Origin: Bisporella sp. PMI_857
Lineage: Eukaryota; Ascomycota; Leotiomycetes; Helotiales; Helotiaceae
Direction of reading: 5' to 3'
NCBI GenBank assembly: GCA_021307315.1
Contig: JAJSPD010000001.1
Coordinates: 434,001 to 498,000 of the forward strand
Length of the DNA stretch: 64,000 nucleotides
In this document: positions 35,872 through 48,541 of the stretch, piece after piece
Layout: each line of letters opens with the position of its first letter
Position numbering within the stretch: position 1 is the stretch's first letter
The notes under the pieces: generated by a model
Seen by the model: the letters and a program-made list of their open reading frames with translations, nothing else
Told to the model about the DNA's origin: nothing
The model's database searches: none
Position numbers and translations under genes: made by a program

Positions 35872-38605
35872 TCAATGCCCGCAATGCCCAAAATGCCCCA
35901 AGATCAGGTTCTCGATGTCAAGAACCTTGTATGGTTTCGCTAAAAACCCCTGCATCCCCGCCTCCTTCGCCCTATCCACGCTCTCGCTCGTGATATCCGC
36001 GGTCACAGCAATTATCTTTGTCGCCTGTCCATGCTTGAGCGCCAGATCTAGTATTTTTTTCGTAGCCTCATATCCATCCATATTCGGCATCCAGATATCC
36101 ATCAGCACGCAGTCGAATTGCTCTTCTACAGGTTTGCTGAGGGACGCCGTGTATTTCTGCACGACTTCGATGCCGTCGAACGCAAGCGTGATGTTCTCTT
36201 TCTTGTAGCCTAGCTTGTTGAGACAGGCTAGGGCGACGTTTCGATTGATTTGATTGTCTTCCGCGATAAGGATGTTAAGGGGGCAGTCCTTTGCTAGGCT
36301 GGGATTAGATGACTTGCGCTTATGCTGCGTGTGGACTTGCCGCGGTGGACTTTGTTCGCTGGCTGGGGTGCTGGGCAACACCAACACTTCTGGTGGAAAG
36401 TAACTTGGCGACGCAATGGGATCGTTCCAAGCTCCTGCACGGAGAAATGACTGTTCGTTCGGTGTCAACGTCGGTGTTCCAACGAGCGGAGTGTGAGTTG
36501 TGCTGCCTGAGAAGGGTAGCCGGATCAAGAATTCTGATCCCTTCGATGGTCCTTCGGTAGCTGATCTCTCAAGTGTGACGTCGCCGCCAAGGTTCCTCCG
36601 AACATGCGCTTTCGCATTGAAAAGACTCAAGCCAAGTCCGTCCTTTGCTCGGTGTCTTGAAGCATCTTCCTGAAAATGTGGCTTGAAGAGTGATGATCTA
36701 GACTCTTCTGCTATACCACATCCAGTATCCACCACCCATATGTCAACAACCTGTAGTCCTTTGCCCATTTTCATTGATATCGAAATACTACCGCTCTCTG
36801 TGAACTTTATCGCGTTGTCGACGACCTTCTGCAGTGAGAACTGCAAGTGCTGTTCTTCTGTGACAACTGCCTCAGGTACATCTGGATCGATGTCAAGGTA
36901 TACCGTTTGCTCTTGTACTTCCCCTCGTGAACCCAGCGTCTTCACTTCCACAACCTTGCCCGTTTCTGTGTCACGCTCAGTCACCATAATCGGGTGACGG
37001 CTCTTCAACGCTTCTGTTACGAGATTCCGCATAAAGTCTCGAGTCACAATTCGTTTATGTGTTGGGCCAATAACAGCTGGTGCTATGATCGGGGAGTTTG
37101 TCCTAGACATTGAGCTGGGGTATTTAGCTTCAGGTTCACCTACGGCTTCTGCAACCAAGGGTAGAATTGTCTGGGGGACAAATCTTGTGTGAGATTCTTT
37201 TCTGTCATAATCAGGCAGAAGCTCTAACTCGGTCATCGTATACATTTTCTTCAGAGGCGGGCCTGGATGAAAACTGGCGCTGTCTATGCGATCACGCTTC
37301 CTGCTCAAAGGTGACGATAGACCGCTGCCGTAATCTACATGAGCAGTTTGCGACACAGATAGCGATTGGTCAACTTCCGAACCAACAGGTGTTAGAGGTG
37401 TGTCTGGCATTTGCATGTTCAAATCATATGCGTGTACAACATTATCTGCTGCCTCTACTGCCCGTTTGGAACTCTCTGTTGTATATCAGCACTGTATAAT
37501 ATGTCGGACAGAAACACAACTCACCCTGTACCACTTCGATGTGCTTTTTGAGGTCCGTGAATACGGTATGGGCCAGGTCAGACTCTTGACTCTCTATTGC
37601 GTCAACCACCGTCGAATACATGATGTCCAGCATGCCGACGACACCTTGCATAGGAGTTCTTAATTCGTGTGAAAGGCTTCTCGCGTATGGCTTTAATGAC
37701 TGGGATGCTGTTACAGCTGCTAGTGGGATAACCTTGGCCGTTGATGAACCTGGTGGTGCCGGCTCCTTTACGAAACCTCTTCCTTCTAATATGCGTTGCA
37801 AAATCATATCTTCTAAAGAATGCAGGAACATCTCTATGAAGCTCCAGCTCAACATCCTCTTACCGGCTCCTTCCGAAGACCATATCATTCCGAAATGGGC
37901 GAAACATTTCCCATTAGCGAAGAGTGGGACACCTATATAGGCTTCTGATCGCTCCCAAGGAAATTTGTTGGGGTTGTTTGGGACAAATTCGGAGAGCCTC
38001 TCGGGAACGATGAAGACCTTGTCGTGCCTCATATGCGCACATGGCGTCCCATAGGCGTGGTATCGATAGTCACGGTACAATTCCTTGAAGTCAACCCCAT
38101 TATTGAGGTACACCGCCACACCCATCAGGCAGGATCCAGATTCACCATATTCGGGCATTTCAACGGGGGTGGTTGCATCATTTACAAGAATCCGTTTGGC
38201 GACAAATCCGCACTGCGAATCCATAATATCACACATCTCCTCCATTAGTATCCCCCAAAAGTCGTGGGTGTCAGCCGTCCTTAGCTTTCCCTTGAGTGCT
38301 ACTAGTCGTTCCATTGCGTTGCTCTCTGGCGAGGGAAAGTATCTGCGTAGAACGTCCTTGAAACCCGGATCACCTCCATGTAATACAGAGTCCTCATCGT
38401 AGTTGGGCAAGCACAGCGAATTCCGATCCACCAGGCTGTCCTTGGGCTGAGCCGTGTCCGGCTCAATGATGTTGTCCGCCTCCATCATGCATTCATGTGC
38501 CCCTCCCTGTTGCTTCGTGACTCGAGGTCGTCTCTGTTTCGGGGGTCTATATGTCCTGGCGACGCCTGCCTTTTCCACCGTCGGTATGTCAAATATCCCG
38601 CGCAT
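35872..38605 (-). CDS. Hybrid histidine kinase (GAF-HisKA-HATPase-REC)
   Basis: Two exons, 38605-37525 and 37475-35872, joined in phase 1 across a 49-nt intron, giving 894 residues. A GAF-like sensor region occupies roughly 100-290 (DIMDSQCGFVAKRILVND, then AYIGVPLFANGKCFAHFGMI). The phospho-acceptor His313 lies in SLSHELRTPMQGVVGML. The ATPase domain has the N box VVDNAIKFTESGSI (Asn581), G1 DTGCGIAEES and G2 DGLGLSLFNAK. The receiver domain begins NILIAEDNQINRNVALACL, with phosphorylatable Asp820 in VLMDIWMPNMDGYE and the conserved VTAD and FLAKPYK. No membrane span is seen, so it is probably cytosolic. Signal would pass to a His phosphotransfer protein and then to MAPK or response regulators. 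The H-to-N-box spacing of about 268 residues is unusually large. Confidence 0.94.
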
Positions 38606-38943
38606 TCCTTCGTGACATTAAAGCTATACGGTGGTCGACCATGTAGCATTGAAGAAGCAAATAGTCTGTCGCCTGAGTGGCAGACCTTGTGATTAGAGGA
38701 TGCAGGAGTAACAGAGGTAGGACGAAGTAGACGAGTCCACCAAATCGCACGCCTGCAGGACGAATTGCTTCTGTTAAGGTCACAATAACCGACGAGAAGG
38801 TCGAGGAAGTATCGGACGCAGGAGCAAAGTCCGAAATAACCAAGACTGAGGGGTGTGTATAGTGAGAGGAGAAGTGAAGTGATTGGCGTGGTAATTATCG
38901 AAGGATATGTATGGGGCGGGAAAAGTGTCTTCTTCGTGGGTAG

Positions 38944-38964
38944 TTTTAGGTTTTAGGTTTTAGG
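38944..38964. repeat. TTTTAGG x3 tandem
   Basis: Three exact head-to-tail copies of TTTTAGG about 340 bp upstream of the histidine kinase start. The unit resembles a variant telomere repeat but is too short to be more than a curiosity. Confidence 0.85.
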
Positions 38965-39605
38965 TTCTCGATGCCAGATGTTTGATAGAGATCTGGGCTT
39001 TTCGTTGTTAGCAACGGCTCTAACCACACAGTAGTAGTACAGTAGAGTTCACGGGTTGGGGCGGTGGGAAAGAAGAGACCAGTCGTACAGTAGCGAAGTT
39101 AGGTGGGGTGGTGTGGTTGTTAGGGGTACAAGAGACAAGAGAGTGGACAGCAAGGCAAAGCGGGTAACCAAACAGATGATGGGGTTTGTTTCTCAAGGCG
39201 TTTCCACTATGACAGTATTACGGTATTACGGTACTGGTATTGGTATATCTTTCGCAGGTGGGTTCAAGGTCAGCGAAAGTCCAGAAGACAAGAGGAAGAA
39301 GAAGAGAGGGGAGGAAGAGTGGAGACAGGGAGGTCAATCATAACCAGGGGGGGGGGGGGAAGAGGAGGAAGTGGGCTCAGAATCCAGACATCCAGACTCA
39401 CGCAGACCCTTCCTGGCGGGCCAGATCGACAAGGCCTGGACCAATAATATTGGATCTAGGTTGCTACCGTCCCATCTTTTCAATCAATGGCACTCTTGGC
39501 ATATCGTCGATCCTTTTCAAGGTACCATTTTTTATTATTCTTTCGCGGTTCCGGTCTTATTTGATTGATCAGATAACGAGCGGCCCTGATATTGTCCCAG
39601 TTACT

Positions 39606-39640
39606 GGTGATGGTGATGGTGATGATGATGATGATGATGG
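39606..39640. repeat. GGTGAT/GATGAT microsatellite
   Basis: Alternating GGTGAT units pass into a pure GAT run of about six copies. Confidence 0.9.
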
Positions 39641-39972
39641 TGCTTTGTGTTTTGCCGTGCTCGATACAGGACATAGGACACGGGCTGTGTAGGTTTGTTT
39701 CCCTGTCTTGCTAGCACAGCAACAGCCTCGGAAAAGCTGATGAGGCAAATACATTCCTCCACAGCTCAGTCTCTCTGTCTCGTGTTGATGATGGAGAGAT
39801 GAGATGGGATGTGGATGTGGGACGGAAAGCTGCATAAACCTTCATGCCCTTTTTTTCTTGTGCCTAGAACAGTCCATTAAAAAAGTGGGGCCAAGCCTTC
39901 GACCTGTGGATAGAGACTTGGCGTAAGGCACGGGGGGAGACGGCGGAGACAAGGGCCTGGGGACAGAGAGGG

Positions 39973-40010
39973 GTGACTGTGACTGTGACTGTGATTGTGA
40001 TTGTGACTGT
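39973..40010. repeat. GTGACT/GTGATT hexamer repeat
   Basis: About six imperfect tandem copies of GTGA(C/T)T. Confidence 0.9.
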
Positions 40011-41476
40011 TTCTGGAGACACCGCTTCCCGACAAACCGTTTTTTAACCTTCGAGAAACCGAACCCACGCGTAGTAAACGCTCGGTTGATGAATAAAAAC
40101 TGGGAAAAAATTGCATGGCTCTTACAATTGTACCTCCCAGTGTCGTGTCTTGATATCTACTGTACAGCCAAGGTTGACAGTTGTTGATCTTAATCATTCT
40201 GATAGTATTCAGTACTTTGGAGAGGAAACGCTTGGAATTCTGCGGAAGGATGCTTCCGCACCGAACTCCAAGAAGAAAGCCACCTTATCATGGAATGCTT
40301 CCTCTTCACCCTCTCCACGAGACAGTAGTTTTTTCGTCAAGTACAATATTATATGTCTCAGCTTCCCACCGCTCCATATGCTTCCCTGATCGGTCTGCGA
40401 TCGCCATATTTGTTGTTGTGAACAAGTCTTACGCGTGTTCACCCGCTTTACCATACTTACAAATACCATCATCTGGATCTTGCAAGATCAAAAAAGTGAC
40501 CAATAGTTGGATTCTGCAGCCGAGCACATCGGAGAACCACCGTACGTCATATTATTGGAGACACAGAAAGCCACATGTATCGGTCTGACTAACGGCTGCG
40601 AGACATCCAGACCGGTCCAAGGTCAAGCCACGGTTTCACGGTTTCACGGATGCATTGTTCTTCCTGGACCGCACTCGGCCCGCGGTTGTGACGGTTGTGC
40701 AATCATCCAGCGAATAACCAATCACTCAGCAGTAATCTTATGAGTTATGAAAGACTAAAGGGAGGCTTCGGTACCGAAGGTCTCCGCGCCTTCATTTTAT
40801 GCTGGGTTTTCTTGAAGTGGTGCAACTATCATGAATAGGTGGATGCGGACATGTGCCGCAAGTTAGGGAGGGAATGCTTTATATTCCCTTTCATTATTCC
40901 CCATCCATACTCGTACAGTACGCCTCAATGCAGCTACCTCCCACTTGCTGCGCATTTTGCCATCAGCAGATATTACATGTTGATCTGAGAAGAAGAAAAG
41001 TCTGAAAGAGCAAGCATATATTGGTGCGGAGAAACCTCCGACTTCGAACATGGCCTGATACCTGTCGCTTAAATAGTTGAAGATTGGGAAGTCAAGCTAG
41101 CATTCCCTTGTCGAGGGTCCTTCTACTACTGCAATTCTTGTGACACAACATGAAGAATACCTCAATTCTGATGCTCCACTTTAGTGCACTTTGGAACATC
41201 GGCGAATAAATCCTATTGCATAAAGTCTTAGAGCCCGAGCAGAGAATTGCCTCTTGATATAGGATAGCCGCTTGATAGACCAGACACTTTGAAGACGGAA
41301 TATTTTGGTATCAGCTTCATTGTAACCATATGCAAAGGGTTGCGAAACTTTTTGAAGCATGAGTGTTACATGTAGCTAGTTGTAAATGAAAGAAAAGTGG
41401 CATTACTAGAGCCATTCCCAATGTTAATTCAAACATGCATTCAGTAACTGTCAGATGAAGCCAGACAGCCAACACT

Positions 41477-42659
41477 TCACGAATACCATACAGCATTGGC
41501 ACAGCATCCGCCATCAGCCAGATCAAGATGTGCCACCACACTTGCGGAGGTACCATTGGTGGTCAACTCCCATATCTCAACGAACCCAACTGAGCTATCC
41601 GTAAGTGCGACAAATCGATCACTGAATGGACTTGGCGCCACACTGTTGGCTGCTCCTCCATTTGTCGTGGTTGGAAGCAGGAAATTCTGCTTCAGGATGG
41701 CACCTGACTCATCCAAACCAAAGGCAGAGATATATCCGGACCCGCTACCTGTTCTTCTGCGGTTTGTAGCCCAAAGATAGGAGCCACTGGAGGATACTGC
41801 GACTTCGTCCGCCCAAAATGCTGTTGCATTCTCACCATCTTTAAGCAAAGGATACAGTTCGCCCGAGAGCGAGGGAATACCGGTACTCTCGTCGACGGCA
41901 TATTGTGCAAGCTGACTTGAGCCTTCAAGGACGACGTAAACATAGTCGCCATTAGGATGAACTGCGACATGACGTGGATCTGCACCTGTAGTTGGAGCTG
42001 TTAGGTTCGTAACTAAGGCTACCTTCCCAGTTGCTGGATCGATGCTATGGGTCCATAAAGTATTGCCAGTATCATCCGCCGAATACAGAAATCCTGAGTC
42101 CGGACTGAGAGCCGTTCCATGAACCCCGGAGGAGTTGAAGTACGTGTAGTTTTGAATCACGGCTTCAAGAACACCGGTCTCATCTACGGACATGACTGTA
42201 CCGCAGCCTGCATCACTTCCAAAATAGGAACCATAAACAGCATATGGGGAGTTTTGGTCTGCAACCACATAAATTGCTCTGCTTGTGCATTCTCCTCCGG
42301 CGGCAAGGGTTTTCGCATTGGTAATTGTAGTGGCATTTTCGAGGGTATAGCTCACAAAGCTAGGGGTCCCTGAGCCGAAGATATTGCCGTACAGGATGCT
42401 TTTGTCATGCTTTATACAGTCAGTTCAGCGGCTATACTGGGGATGTACATAGGGGTCTCTCGCTTACATTCAGAGCAATCCAGGAGCTAGAGGCTGCTAC
42501 TGTGGTATTTCTCGCCAAGCTCAAAGCAAGCGTCTCATCATCGAAATTGAGGGTATAAATGGAGGCTGTCCCAAATGTACCGACGATGAGTTCGTGGACT
42601 GCGGCACTCGTGGTAGCAGCAAGGCCGAAAAGAGTCGCGAATTGAAAGAGTGAAATCAT
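41477..42659 (-). CDS. Secreted lactonase-like seven-bladed beta-propeller protein
   Basis: Two exons, 42659-42468 and 42409-41477, joined in phase 0, giving 374 residues. The N-terminus MISLFQFATLFGLAATTSAA is a signal peptide. The mature part shows the repeat pattern of the lactonase family that includes carboxy-cis,cis-muconate cyclase and 6-phosphogluconolactonase: ELIVGTFGTASIYTL at the start, GVHGTALSPDSGFLYSADDT, ADPRHVAVHPNGDYVYVVLE, and DEVAVSSSGSYLWATNRR. At least five N-x-S/T sequons support secretion. Exact substrate is not predictable, and calling it a muconate cyclase would over-reach because the characterised fungal enzyme is intracellular. Start is set by the signal peptide. 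Confidence 0.88.
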
Positions 42660-43542
42660 TGCAAATTGCCTGCAGAACTTCAAAAATAATAATAAAGAAA
42701 TGTAGAACTTGCACACAAGTTTCAACTGAATACCTCTTAGCAGGAAGAAAGACTTACAATCATCACATACCCTACCTTATAAACAAATTTTGTTGTCGTC
42801 GCCGCTTAACCATATTTGGCTTCAATTAGAGTTGATAACCATTTCGAGCGCGATAAAAACCATGGATGAAGCGGGACCTACGCGTCCTTAATGCAGAAGG
42901 ACGCTCATAATGTCGTTATAGAGATATGCCGGTGTATATACAACGTAATGTCCACGCTGTTATGGAGGTTGTGGACCCATCTAAGGACGCATCATCATTT
43001 GCCGGATGGAGCCGGCAATGATCTTGAAACATATCCCTTGTACCAACAATTCAAGCTTTTTTGCTCCGGGTGGAGAAAAACATTTCATGGGAGAGTATTC
43101 CTATTGCCTTGTCCTGGGAACCTCCTGATCAATTGAGGAAGGTTGATCAACTCTAGATACGAAGTGGTGGTGAGATGAGCAAAAATCGGATTGACAGCCT
43201 TTACTGAGGCAGGACAGCAGATGATCCCTTCGCTCAAAGTATTCTTGCATCTCAAAATTTCACACATATTTCAAGCTTCTCAACCTTCCTTCTCCAATGT
43301 CCAAACGTCCTATTCACTATTCATTTACAGATGACATATTCGGCACGTGATATCCAGAAATAGATTGAGGAATTGGCCTAGGAGCAACGCAGCCTTGTAA
43401 TTATTTGGCGAGTTGTCAGCCTCACGATGACGCTCAATGGAAATACAAACGAGGCTTCAACGACGGATTAAATTTGTACTGTACTGCAAATAAGGTTGAA
43501 GATGCTTCGATCTTTGAAACTTGCGACTACCACTTTGTTATC
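42660..43542. other. Intergenic, divergent promoter
   Basis: About 0.9 kb between the lactonase-like gene (-) and the synaptojanin gene (+). The plus-strand reading frame of the latter stays open upstream of its start from about 43405, without an earlier convincing start. Confidence 0.5.
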
Positions 43543-46500
43543 ATGTCTGTCAGGGTCCTCCTCCGAGACTATCCCCATCGATCAATCGCCCTGGTAACCT
43601 CGACACACGCACTCATATTCAGACATACCCCTTCCACCAGCGACTTGATAGCTAATGGAAGCCTCACTTCCATCTCGCGTACTTCGCTAGATGGCTCGTC
43701 TGTCCCAAAATGCATGGTCGAATTCTCTAATATCCATGACACCGACTTGAGTGATTATCGAACGTTGAGCCCGCTGCCAATCCACGGAACCCTCGGATTA
43801 ATAACAATCAACAATGATGTGTTTCTATGCGTGGTGGCAGGTGCAACAAAGGTTGCCCAGGTCCGGCCTGGGGAGACTGTTGAAAGGATATTGGCCGTCG
43901 AATTCTTCTGCTTGAACAGCTCCGACTATGATAATACTCTCGGGGACAATCTCGATCCATATTCCTTGGAAGCGCAGGATAACTATGGATATAATGTCAA
44001 TCGCAGAGACCCGATTCTAGAGCATCCATGTGTGGAACTACAAAAGATGCTAGGCAATGGCAGTTTCTACTTCAGTACGGATTTTGACCTTACAAACAGG
44101 TTGCAAGACAGGTGAGTGTACTAAGAATGCTCTGCATACTTTTATGCTTACAGATTGTAGACCTACCGAAGCCTCTATGTTGGATATCGATAGTTTAGAC
44201 GAATCATTCTTATGGAATTCATATATGATCAATCCGTTGGTCAAATTCCGACAACGACTCGTAGAGCGTGAAAGGGAGGCATTAGATCACTCCCGAATTC
44301 TTACATCTGCCATTCGTGGGTTTGTCCTCACTATCACAATACCTACATCTTCTGCACCTTTGAGCTCCAAGAAAACTGGTCTTCCATCCACACTCACCTT
44401 GATATCCCGGTTGTCTTGTCGGAGGGCGGGAACAAGATTCAACAGCCGTGGCATTGATGATGATGGAAATGTGGCAAACTTTGTGGAATCGGAAACGATA
44501 TACTGGTGTCCAACTGTCAATGGGTATTCTCAAGGTGAATCCGTGAGCGATAAGCCAGGCGGCATATGTTTTTCATATGCTCAAATTAGAGGATCCGTAC
44601 CTGTGTTCTGGGAGCAAGCTGCTGGATTAATACCTGGTCAGCAGAAGATAACGATTACGAGATCACAAGAAGGCTCGCAACCAGCCTTTGACAAGCACTT
44701 TGGAGAGTTGGAAGAAAATTATGGTTCTGTGCATATAGTAAATCTCCTTAGTGAGACGAAACCAGGTGAGGCCGAACTGACCAAGTTATATCGCTATGGT
44801 GTCAGACACTCTGCTCTGAATCAGGTAGAAGGGAAAAATTCTCGAGACCATCAACTTCTTAGAGAAACAGAGTTTGATTTCCACGCTGAAACCAAAGGCC
44901 CCAATGGATATGAAGCCGCTAGTATGATTCGAAGACTGATCGAGCATTCCGCGGATGGTTTTGCGTATTATTTATCTGAGGAGGTTGAGGAGATTCCTGA
45001 CGATGATGAACGACCCATCCGTAGGACAGTGCCGGTGTTGGAACAAGAAGGCGTGTTTCGAACCAACTGTCTTGATTGTTTGGATAGAACAAATCTCATC
45101 CAAACGATCATTTCTCAGATGGCCATAGAAGCCTTCCTTGGTCATCGAGGAGAACGTGCGGCATCCGACTTTTGGATGAGGCATTCAAGCTTATGGGCAG
45201 ATAATGGTGATGCGCTTTCGCGCATATACGCTGGAACTGGTGCCCTCAAATCATCTTTCACAAGGCACGGAAAGATGTCACTCGCAGGAGCCATTGCAGA
45301 TGCACGTAAAAGTGCTACTCGATTATACATTAATAACTTTGCTGACAAAGCTCGCCAAAATACCATAGATATTCTTCTAGGTAGGCTAGTAGGGCAGACG
45401 CCTGTACACCTGTTTGATCCCATAAGCGACTATGTAACTGCCGAGCTCAGTAGACGAAGTTCAGAATATCAATCTTCCCAGATAATCAACATGTATGAGC
45501 CCTTATCGTTTCCCCTGCTTCATACTAACCATATTTAAGCTATGCCGGCACATTCAATTTGAATGGCCGTACAAATGGCATCGAAGAGGATCTATCAGCA
45601 TGGTTATGCCCTGAGGTAGAAGCATCTCAGCAACAACCAGAGATCGTGGCCGTTGGTTTTCAAGAAATCGTAGAGCTGAGTCCACAGCAAATAATGAACA
45701 GTGATCCAACGCGAAAGCAGATGTGGGAGGTTGCAGTTAAAAAGACTTTGAATAGACATGCTCGAGCTGCAGGAAGTGATAAATATGTTCTTTTGCGAAG
45801 TGGGCAGCTTGTCGGTGCCGCACTCTGCATTTTTGTCAAACGTTCTGTCCTTCGCCATATAAAAAATGTTGAAGGAAACGTCAAGAAAACAGGAATGTCT
45901 GGTATGGCAGGGAATAAAGGTGCAGTAGCCATACGGATGGAATATGCCAACACTCAAATATGCATCGTTACTGCGCATTTAGCTGCTGGGTTTGCAAATT
46001 ACGAGGAGAGAAACAGAGATTATGCCACCATCCACCACGGCCTGAGATTCCAACACAAACGCGGAATAGACGATCATGGTAAGATGATCCCTTGTCTGTG
46101 TCCGTGCGTTGCTAACCATTCTTTAAGATACTGTGATATGGCTTGGCGACTTCAACTATCGTATCGGTCTTGGGTCAGAGAAGGTTAAGAAGCTCATACA
46201 AATGGGAGATCTTGAGGCTTTGTATGAAAACGATCAGGTTTATCGTCCCTCCAAATCATAAATTGATTCGTGACTAACCCTTCTAAGCTCAATCTACAAA
46301 TGGTGGCGGGACTCACTTTCCCATATTATTCCGAATCCAGAATCACCTTCAATCCGACTTATAAGTTTGATCTAGGGAATGATAACTATGACACTTCGTA
46401 AGTATACACACATGATATTGGCATTCGGGTGAGGTGCTCACAGCTTTCAGTGACAAAGCGCGAATACCAGCATGGACAGATAGAATTCTTCGCAAAGGGC

Positions 46501-47576
46501 AAAATATTCGACAAATTAATTATAACTCGGCTCCACTACGTTTCTCAGATCATCGCCCAGTATACGCAACCTTTCAATGCACTGTGAATATTGTCGATGA
46601 GGTAATTCGTGAGGCACTGAGTCGCGAACTTTATGAAAGACGACGCATGGACGTTGGATCAACAACAGCGAACACAGGCGGTGATGATACGGATGACGAA
46701 GACTTGATCGGCTATGATCCTGTCGAACCTGGCCTGCCACCTGCAAGCTCAGACAAGAAGAAATGGTGGCTCGAAAATGGCAAATACGCAAGGTCAGATG
46801 TTCAGCCTGACCAAAAGAATGCCGTACCAAATCCGAAGCGGCCGTCAAACCCATACACATACAGCGACGAACCAGACTGGGTCACCGTTTCTCGAAATCC
46901 GGCTCGCAATCTATCTTCTAAATCTTCCGCTTCTCCGCTTCGGCAACCTCCCTCTCGTAGTAACACAAATGGTGTCACTAGAAAGCTTCCACCACCTTAC
47001 AATCCCGCAGGCATAGCGCCACTAAACAAGAAACTTTCTCAAGCATCGATACGTAGTACACCTCCAACTTCTACCAACCCTATTTTGCCGCCTCCATCTC
47101 TAACATCAAGCAACGAGCGCCGTCTCTCAACCTCCACCACCAGCTCAAACTCCAAACGACCTCCACCTCCAGTGGCAAAAAAGCCTGTCCACTTGAGCAA
47201 TCCTAATACCCCAGCACTCACATCTTCGCCAACTCTCTCAGCAATTTCAGTGGCCTCTACCTCCAGAGCAGCAGCTCCCAATTCGCCGCCGAACAAACGA
47301 ATACCTGCGGCAGACCATCCGGGCTTCTCACTACCTCCCAGACGAGCGACAGGCACGCCACCCGTAACAACCCGAACGAATGTAGAGGCAAGGAAGCCCG
47401 TCGCTACACCTCCTCCACCGCCTCAGCCCCGACGGTCCGCGACGGCCAAGGCTGGGGTTTCTGCAAACGACGAAGGCCCTAGACCCGGTCTCCCACCTCG
47501 TCCTCCGAGGAATCTGTTGGATGAAAATGATGGAGCGTCAAATGGGGGCAGTTGGGAGCCTTTGCGGCCGACATGA
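43543..47576 (+). CDS. Synaptojanin-like inositol polyphosphate 5-phosphatase
   Basis: Six exons: 43543-44111, 44161-45492, 45540-46078, 46128-46237, 46288-46397 and 46451-47576, giving 1261 residues. The N-terminal Sac1 domain (about 1-600) has the CX5R catalytic motif intact in RTNCLDCLDRTN (Cys493, Arg499). The 5-phosphatase domain opens with INIYAGTFNLNGR and EIVAVGFQEIVEL. It contains GMAGNKGAVAIRM, TAHLAAG, the catalytic WLGDFNYRI (Asp821), PAWTDRIL (Asp897) and FSDHRPVYATF. The last 300 residues are Pro/Ser-rich with polyproline (PPPPPQPRR) and would bind SH3-type partners. Family members dephosphorylate PI(4,5)P2 and monophosphoinositides in endocytosis and actin control. The exon 2/3 junction (AT|C) uses a TACTAAC branch site 13 nt before the acceptor. 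Yeast counterparts are Inp51, Inp52 and Inp53. Confidence 0.95.
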
Positions 47577-48541
47577 TGTAGCTTGCTTATAAGCAATCTA
47601 AGAACAGGGATTTGAAAAGCAGGTACCGCAAAGCTTGTATTCCAAGTATTATAAGAAAATAGGAGCGGCACCGCAAAGGCGAGTTTCTTTCCCAAAAAAA
47701 AAAAGGGATCTGGCGTCAAGGAAAAGGAATGAACCTTAGGGCACGTTGAAATAAAAATAGATAGATCTGGTCAATGGCACATGCAAAAATTAAAATTGCG
47801 AGAACACCGAGCCACCTAACAATCTAAAGTACTCAGCCTCGCCGGGCCTCGTTCCGCCTAAGACATGACCGTTCCCTACCATACAGCTACCCAAGGTATC
47901 AAAACAATCTCGTCGACCGAGCTAATCCAAAGTAGCCTCATCAACCCCCAAGCCCAAAGTAATCGAGCCTCAAGCTCAGGTCTCAGTGAGATTGATGCGC
48001 TCTTGGGCCTCCCGTCTTGGTTAACGCATCCATGAAGGACTCACAATAGAAGAGAGTCAGGAGTGAGCTGCCTTGACGAAATTGCTTCATCGGCCATATA
48101 TCAGGGTTTCCTGGCAGAGAGCCGTGGAATTTTCTTCTGTTCTTCGTGTGAAGCTTATGCTTTAGCGGCCGTTCCTGGCGCCCGAGTGTGAATCTGATTT
48201 GAGTTATTCTCCCTGCATTTCTTGGCAGGGTGGGAAAGGGAAAGGGGAAAGGGGTTCGCTTAATCAGTCCAATCGCTTCAAACATTCCAAAGTGACGCTA
48301 TGTAACATGTTCTGAATCTCTCTTTATTCAGCAGTTGCTATATGCCTTGATTCACATAGTGAAACCCCTCATACATTCTTCATCTTTACCAAGAACCCAT
48401 CATAGCCAGGCTCCTTTCTTGTGTGTCATTATTTATGCCTCCTTGAGCAATAACATTAACAGACCAGCTCGGTGGCCTCGAGGCTCTGTATCTCATTCCC
48501 TTTCAAAACATCCTACAGATGAACCACAGTTTGCCAAAATA
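47577..48541. other. Intergenic between convergent genes
   Basis: About 1 kb between the 3' ends of the synaptojanin and tyrosinase genes. It contains an A11-12 run near 47694 and no supported gene. Confidence 0.5.

Larger units (their letters stand above)
38606..41476. other. Intergenic, repeat-rich, no gene supported
   Basis: About 2.9 kb upstream of the kinase and downstream of the lactonase gene. It holds several simple repeats (listed separately) and a 13-base G run at 39347-39359. Open frames of 60-150 codons here are low complexity (for example GDGDGDDDDDD) and are not believable genes. Confidence 0.5.

Noticed and set aside
38944..38964. TTTTAGG repeats as an interstitial telomere
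   Set aside because: Only three copies and not the exact TTAGGG unit.
39240..39692. Plus-strand 150-codon frame
   Set aside because: Low-complexity translation of a purine-rich run and a GAT microsatellite; no domain and no start context.
40181..40588. Plus-strand 135-codon frame beginning with hydrophobic residues
   Set aside because: Composition is random-like, with no conserved motif or splice partner.
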